NCBI GenBank assembly: GCA_964464925.1
Contig: CAYXLI010000027.1
Span: forward strand, 1-64,000
Length of the DNA stretch: 64,000 nucleotides
Direction of reading: 5' to 3'
Origin: CAYXLI01 sp964464925
GTDB taxonomy: Bacteria > Acidobacteriota > Terriglobia > Bryobacterales > Bryobacteraceae
Shown here: positions 60,016 to 64,000 of the stretch, one piece after another
Numbering within the stretch: position 1 is the first letter of the stretch
Layout: every line of letters begins with the position of its first letter
Notes under the pieces: model-generated
Seen by the model: the letters and a program-made list of their open reading frames with translations, nothing else
Database searches by the model: none
What the model was told of the DNA's origin: nothing
Program-made: the position numbers and the translations under genes

Positions 60016-61584
60016 ATGAACCCGACAAGACGAACCATACTGCTGTTGGCAACGCTTGCGTTTGGTGCGGCAGCCGCACCCGCCCAAAGCGCCCAGGCGC
60101 GCATTAAGATCGACACCGACCGCGTGATCGGGGAGGTGCATCCACACCTGTTCGGCAACTTCGCCGAGCACCTTGGACGTTGCATCTACGGCGGTATCTA
60201 CGAACCGGGCAGCCCGCTGGCCGACAGTGACGGTTACCGCAAAGATGTGATGGATGCCATTAAGGGCCTGAACGTCACTCTCATGCGCTGGCCCGGCGGC
60301 AATTTCGTTTCCGGCTACAACTGGAAGGACGGTATCGGCCCCAAGAACCAGCGGCCGGTGCGGCCCGAAGGTGCGTGGGGATCGCTGGAGCCGAATCAGT
60401 TCGGCACCGATGACTTCCTGAAATACAGCGAGAAAGTCGGCTTCGAACCCTACATCTGCATCAACGCGGGACTCGGCTCGATTCAGGACGCGCGTGATTG
60501 GGTTGAATACACGAACGAATCGCGCGACACATACTGGGCACAGCAACGTCGCAAGAACGGGCGTGACAAGCCTTATAACGTGAAGTACTGGGGCTTGGGC
60601 AATGAGATCGACGGGCCTTGGCAACTCGGTCACAAGAACGCCGAGGACTATACGAAATTTGCGCTGGAAGCCGCTAAGGCGATGCGGCGCGTGGATCCGT
60701 CGATCAAGCTGATTGCGTCGGGTTCCAGCAACTTCAGGCCGGGCTACGACTGGATCGGCTGGAACCGAACCGTGCTCGACCGGCTGGGCGGCGACATCGA
60801 TTACATCTCACTCCACACCTACATCGGAAATCGCGAGAACGACCTGGAGCGCTTCCTGGCCGAAGGGCAGAACATCGACAGCCGTATTGAAATCGTCAAG
60901 GGGCAGATCAAAGCGGTGCAGGCGATGCAAGCCAATCCGCGGCCCATCTATATCGCGTACGACGAGTGGAACGTCTGGTACCGCGCACGCGGCGGCAGCG
61001 AGCACGAAACCGGCCGCACGCGCCTGGAAGAAATCTATAACTTCGAAGACGCGCTCGCCATGGGCATGTTCTTTAACTCGTTCCTGCGGCACGCCGACGT
61101 GGTGAAAATGGCGAACCTGGCGCAGATCGTCAACGTCATCGCACCCATCTTCACGAATGAGCAGGGGCTCTTCCTGCAGCCGATCTACTTTCCGATCGCC
61201 GAGTATGCCAAGCAACGCGGCAATCTGTCACTGGATGTGATGGTGAGCTCGCCGACCTACAAAGTGGGCAACCGCGAACCGGTCGGCTATCTCGACGTCT
61301 CCTCGACCTCCGACAAAAAGAATGGCTTCGTCTACGTAAACGTTCTGAACCGGAGCAAGGCCAACGACATTTCGGCCGAGATCGAGAATCAGTCCGGCAA
61401 ACTTTCCGACACCGCCCAGGCGTGGCAGATGAACTATCCGGATCTGAAGGCGACGCACACGTTCGGCGCGGATACGAAGGTGCGTCCAGTGGTGAAGGAC
61501 GTGAACCTCAAGGCGTCAGGCGCAAAGTTCGCTTACACATTTCCGGCCCATTCGCTCACCATTCTGCGTATGAAAGTGAACTGA
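60016..61584 (+). CDS. secreted alpha-L-arabinofuranosidase, GH51
   Basis: A 522-residue enzyme. A signal peptide (MNPTRRTILLLATLAFGAAAA) precedes the clan A TIM barrel with FGNFAEHLGRCIYGGIYEPG and MRWPGGNFVSGYNW near the N-terminus. The acid/base is E197 in WGLGNEIDG and the nucleophile E317 in IAYDEWNVWY. It cleaves alpha-L-arabinofuranosyl side chains. Most GH51 enzymes are cytosolic; export fits degradation of polymers outside. It lies 4 kb from the arabinose/sulfate operon. Confidence 0.93.
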   Translation: MNPTRRTILLLATLAFGAAAAPAQSAQARIKIDTDRVIGEVHPHLFGNFAEHLGRCIYGGIYEPGSPLADSDGYRKDVMDAIKGLNVTLMRWPGGNFVSGYNWKDGIGPKNQRPVRPEGAWGSLEPNQFGTDDFLKYSEKVGFEPYICINAGLGSIQDARDWVEYTNESRDTYWAQQRRKNGRDKPYNVKYWGLGNEIDGPWQLGHKNAEDYTKFALEAAKAMRRVDPSIKLIASGSSNFRPGYDWIGWNRTVLDRLGGDIDYISLHTYIGNRENDLERFLAEGQNIDSRIEIVKGQIKAVQAMQANPRPIYIAYDEWNVWYRARGGSEHETGRTRLEEIYNFEDALAMGMFFNSFLRHADVVKMANLAQIVNVIAPIFTNEQGLFLQPIYFPIAEYAKQRGNLSLDVMVSSPTYKVGNREPVGYLDVSSTSDKKNGFVYVNVLNRSKANDISAEIENQSGKLSDTAQAWQMNYPDLKATHTFGADTKVRPVVKDVNLKASGAKFAYTFPAHSLTILRMKVN

Positions 61585-61629
61585 GACAGCGCAGTTGCGT
61601 GCTGGCGATACACTGAAAGTTCCATTGTG

Positions 61630-62721
61630 ATGATTCCCTACATGGACCTGGAGGCCCAGCACGCCTCTCTGCGTGAAGAACTGCTTGCGGCGATTGCCGG
61701 TGTTCTGGATTCGCGGCAGTTCATTCTCGGCAAACATGTTGCCGATTTTGAGGCGCGGTTTGCCCAGTATTGCGGCACCAAATACGCGGTCGCCCTAAAT
61801 TCAGGAACCAGCGCGCTGCATCTCGCCTTGCTTGCGGCGGGGGTGGAACCGGGCGACGAAGTGATCACAGTTCCCTTCACGTTCATTGCAACCGTCGCTG
61901 CTGTTCGCTATTGCGGAGCGAGGCCTGTCCTGGTGGATATCGATCCTGCTTCCTTCACGATCGACGTCGAGCAGGTGGAGCGCGCGATTACGTCGAAGAC
62001 TAAAGCGATTCTTCCGGTTCATCTCTACGGCCAGTGCGCGGAAATGGATGAATTGAACCGCATCGCACAGCGGCACGGACTGAAGGTCATCGAAGACGCG
62101 GCGCAGGCCCACGGAGCCGAATACAAGGGCCGGCGGGCCGGTTCGCTCGGCGATTCCGGCTGCTTTAGCTTCTACCCGACCAAGAATCTAGGAGCCTGCG
62201 GCGAAGGCGGCATGGTCACCACCAACAACGACGGTATGGCTGAGAAAATCCGCCTGCTGCGCGACTGGGGCCAGGCCAAGAAGTATCATCACGTTCTTCA
62301 CGCTTTCAACTACCGCATGGAAGGATTCCAGGGCGCAATTTTAGACGTGAAGCTGAAATATCTCGAGCAATGGACAGAGGCCCGCCGTCAAGCCGCGGCG
62401 TGGTACGGCGAGGCGTTGAGCGGCGCTCCCGTGATTCGACCCGCCGTGCTACCGGATCGCCGGCACGTCTTCCACATCTACTCTGTACGCTCCAGCGGCC
62501 GCGATGCATTGCAACAGAAGCTTGGCGCCGCGGGTGTGCAGACCGCGATTCATTACGCCATTCCCTCACACCTCCAGGAAGCGTACCGGGATCCTGCGTA
62601 CCCCGAGGGCAGCTTGCCCAACGCGGAACGCGCGGCGAAAGAAGTGCTCGCACTTCCGATATTCCCCACAATTTCGCGCGACGCTGTAAATTGCGTAGCC
62701 AGTTTGATTCGAAACGAATAA
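61630..62721 (+). CDS. DegT/DnrJ/EryC1/StrS family sugar aminotransferase
   Basis: A 363-residue fold-type I PLP enzyme with the family order: PYMDLEAQHASL, ALNSGTSALHLALLAAG, VIEDAAQAHGAEYKG, and the PLP lysine in SFYPTKNLGACGEGG. It transfers an amino group to a nucleotide-linked keto-sugar. It stands before a sugar-nucleotide epimerase gene 55 bp away, so both may make a surface-polysaccharide sugar. The ATG at 61630 or GTG at 61627 can be used. Confidence 0.93.
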   Translation: MIPYMDLEAQHASLREELLAAIAGVLDSRQFILGKHVADFEARFAQYCGTKYAVALNSGTSALHLALLAAGVEPGDEVITVPFTFIATVAAVRYCGARPVLVDIDPASFTIDVEQVERAITSKTKAILPVHLYGQCAEMDELNRIAQRHGLKVIEDAAQAHGAEYKGRRAGSLGDSGCFSFYPTKNLGACGEGGMVTTNNDGMAEKIRLLRDWGQAKKYHHVLHAFNYRMEGFQGAILDVKLKYLEQWTEARRQAAAWYGEALSGAPVIRPAVLPDRRHVFHIYSVRSSGRDALQQKLGAAGVQTAIHYAIPSHLQEAYRDPAYPEGSLPNAERAAKEVLALPIFPTISRDAVNCVASLIRNE

Positions 62722-62776
62722 AGGCGTGCGCTCGGCCGTGTAAAGCAGCGTTGGCGGCCTGACGATTAAGGAGAAT

Positions 62777-63733
62777 ATGAAGTTTTTCATCGTAGGCGGT
62801 GCCGGCTTTATCGGAAGCCATTTCACCGATGCCCTATTAGCGCGGGATCTGGTGAAGCGAGTGACGCTCTACGACAATTTCAGTTCCGGCCGGGAGTGGC
62901 ACTACGAGCATCACTCCGGCGACGCACCCCTGCACGTGGTCCGCGGCGACGTCAAGGATCTGACTGCTCTCTGCCGCGCGATGGACGGCCACGACGTGGT
63001 GATCCACCTTGCTTCGAACCCGGACATCGCACGCGCTGCAAGGGAGCCCGATATCGACTTCCGCGAGGGTACGTTCCTCACACAGCAAGTGGTAGAAGCG
63101 ATGCGCGTCACCAGCGCACGGCGCATCCTCTACGCATCCGGAAGCGGCGTCTATGGCGACCTCGGGGAACTCGAAGCGCGGGAAGATTACGGCCCGATGA
63201 TTCCGGTATCTACCTACGGCGCGAGCAAACTTGCCGGAGAAGCATTGATCAGCTCTTACGCATACATGTTCGATCTCACAGGGCATGTTTTCCGCTTCGG
63301 CAATGTCGTGGGTCCCAGGCAGACACACGGCGTCGGTTTCGATTTCATCCGCAATTTGCGCAACGATCCGTCCCGCCTGCGCATTCTCGGCGACGGCTCG
63401 CAGAGCAAATCGTACATCTACGTCCTGGATGTCGTGCGCGCTGTGCTGCACGTAAATGACACAGTGAAGCAGCCGTTCTCGGCTCATAACGTCGCCACAG
63501 GAGATTACATTACGGTGCGGGAGATCGCGGAATTGGCCGCGGAGGTGGTCGGGTGCAATCCGGTGTTCGACTACGCGGGCGGAAATCGCGGATGGAAAGG
63601 CGACGTGCCTATCGTCCGGCTGAATACTGACCGAATCCGGTCGACCGGCTGGGTCTGCTCGATGGGATCCCGGGAAGCACTGCGTACGTCGATGCAGGCC
63701 ATGCTCGACAGTGCCGAACGTCTCTACGTCTGA
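62777..63733 (+). CDS. NAD-dependent sugar-nucleotide epimerase/dehydratase
   Basis: A 318-residue extended SDR enzyme. The NAD motif is IVGGAGFIGSH at 5-15, catalytic YGASKLAGE gives YxxxK, and RFGNVVGPRQTHGVGFDFI is the substrate-binding region. It resembles UDP-glucose 4-epimerase/GDP-mannose enzymes; the substrate is unknown. AAGGAG lies about 7 nt before the ATG. It follows the DegT aminotransferase gene. Confidence 0.92.
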   Translation: MKFFIVGGAGFIGSHFTDALLARDLVKRVTLYDNFSSGREWHYEHHSGDAPLHVVRGDVKDLTALCRAMDGHDVVIHLASNPDIARAAREPDIDFREGTFLTQQVVEAMRVTSARRILYASGSGVYGDLGELEAREDYGPMIPVSTYGASKLAGEALISSYAYMFDLTGHVFRFGNVVGPRQTHGVGFDFIRNLRNDPSRLRILGDGSQSKSYIYVLDVVRAVLHVNDTVKQPFSAHNVATGDYITVREIAELAAEVVGCNPVFDYAGGNRGWKGDVPIVRLNTDRIRSTGWVCSMGSREALRTSMQAMLDSAERLYV

Positions 63734-63734
63734 G

Positions 63735-64000
63735 CTACGCCGTCCGCGAGATGGCTCCGACCAGCTTGCGATATGGAAACTTGTCGAGCCGGTCGGCGAA
63801 GATCCACTCCCCGTCGCGCCAGCTCGAATAAAACCAGCGTGCTAAGAGGGCGAGTTGCTCCTGCCGTTCTCTCTGCGTGACTGGCAAGGGCTCTAACGCC
63901 GTCACCAGTTCCCGGAGGCGCGCATCGAGCGATATGGATTGCTCCACGGCCTCGTGCACGGGAAACACCTGCGGCCGGCAGAGAAAGCCGTTTCGGACGA
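63735..64000 (-). CDS. 3' part of a gene running off the window, possibly a UvrC/GIY-YIG-related nuclease
   Basis: The frame is open to the right edge and ends at 63735. The visible 88 residues include FLCRPQVFPVHEAVEQ and a C-terminal ARWFYSSWRDGEWIFADRLDKFPYRKLVGAIS. I associate this with a C-terminal segment of GIY-YIG/UvrC-like proteins from memory, so the call is weak. It is convergent with the epimerase gene, 1 bp apart. A GTG at 63968 could make a shorter start, but the conserved-looking sequence continues upstream of it. Confidence 0.4.
   Translation of the reverse strand, partial: VRNGFLCRPQVFPVHEAVEQSISLDARLRELVTALEPLPVTQRERQEQLALLARWFYSSWRDGEWIFADRLDKFPYRKLVGAISRTA

Overview
The window is a moderately high-GC bacterial chromosome segment. 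It is most like a soil acidobacterium of the Solibacter/Bryobacter type (phylum Acidobacteriota); this is inferred from gene content, not from a marker gene. The pointers are an Oar-like TonB-dependent receptor of 1069 aa with a carboxypeptidase-regulatory N-terminal domain, a relic of the soil-associated TIGR03435 family, a PEP-CTERM protein, a secreted metalloprotease with repeated Ig/TIG-like domains, a G1 glutamic peptidase, and many secreted glycan enzymes. No rRNA, CRISPR array, prophage or intact insertion sequence is present. The only RNA gene recognised is tRNA-Phe(GAA) at 65-139.

Layout. 1-140: end of a probable mobile element next to tRNA-Phe. 259-9568: housekeeping and amino-acid metabolism (acyl-CoA synthetase, thrC-metF, a second threonine synthase), a pseudokinase-membrane-NTF2 protein, a DUF2382 protein, and a coupled UbiA-like membrane protein/methyltransferase pair. 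9671-11733: NarL-type two-component system. 11787-15338: a coupled pair of secreted proteins, one a matrixin-like protease, and a BAX-inhibitor-1 protein. 15339-19791: haem/sirohaem operon (ccsA/hemX-hemA-hemC-cobA/hemD). 19856-23761: SDR enzyme, a stand-alone ClpB-D2-like AAA+ ATPase behind a sigma-54 promoter, a strong terminator, and a sirohaem sulfite/nitrite reductase. 23802-31837: ArnT-type glycosyltransferase, secreted HIT protein, nagA, ilvE, M48 protease, methyltransferase, ankyrin protein. 31927-41062: outer-membrane receptor, acid phosphatase, acyl-CoA dehydrogenase, a glutamic peptidase followed by a seven-repeat propeller protein, then a decayed stretch with a deleted TIGR03435 gene and a PEP-CTERM protein. 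41013-49261: M19 dipeptidase, c-haem/copper-monooxygenase-like protein with a minimal zincin, a Ser/Thr-rich secreted protein, a decayed tandem duplication, and an EmrAB-TolC efflux operon. 49433-55863: five-gene glycan operon (galM, FAD oxidoreductase, GH127, sulfatase, DUF1080). 56025-59962: cytochrome c, a pseudo-receiver/HATPase protein, a STAS protein, an EamA transporter, a PEGA protein and thioredoxin 2. 60016-64000: GH51 arabinofuranosidase, a DegT aminotransferase, a sugar-nucleotide epimerase, and the end of a gene running off the window.

How the genes work together. The haem operon supplies uroporphyrinogen III and precorrin-2, the precursor of the sirohaem needed by the nearby reductase. 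GH127, GH51, the sulfatase, a secreted mutarotase and DUF1080 form a plausible export-based system for arabinose-containing, possibly sulfated, glycans. Translational coupling through ATGA overlaps recurs at 8849, 10318, 12323, 16808, 18970, 50155 and 58910, and marks functional pairs. The most unusual items are the pseudokinase and pseudo-receiver signalling proteins, the sigma-54-linked solo Hsp100 module, the glutamic peptidase/propeller pair, and the decayed duplication at 44645-45073. Gene starts were often moved inward from the longest reading frame using Shine-Dalgarno sites and overlaps; such choices are stated in each entry.
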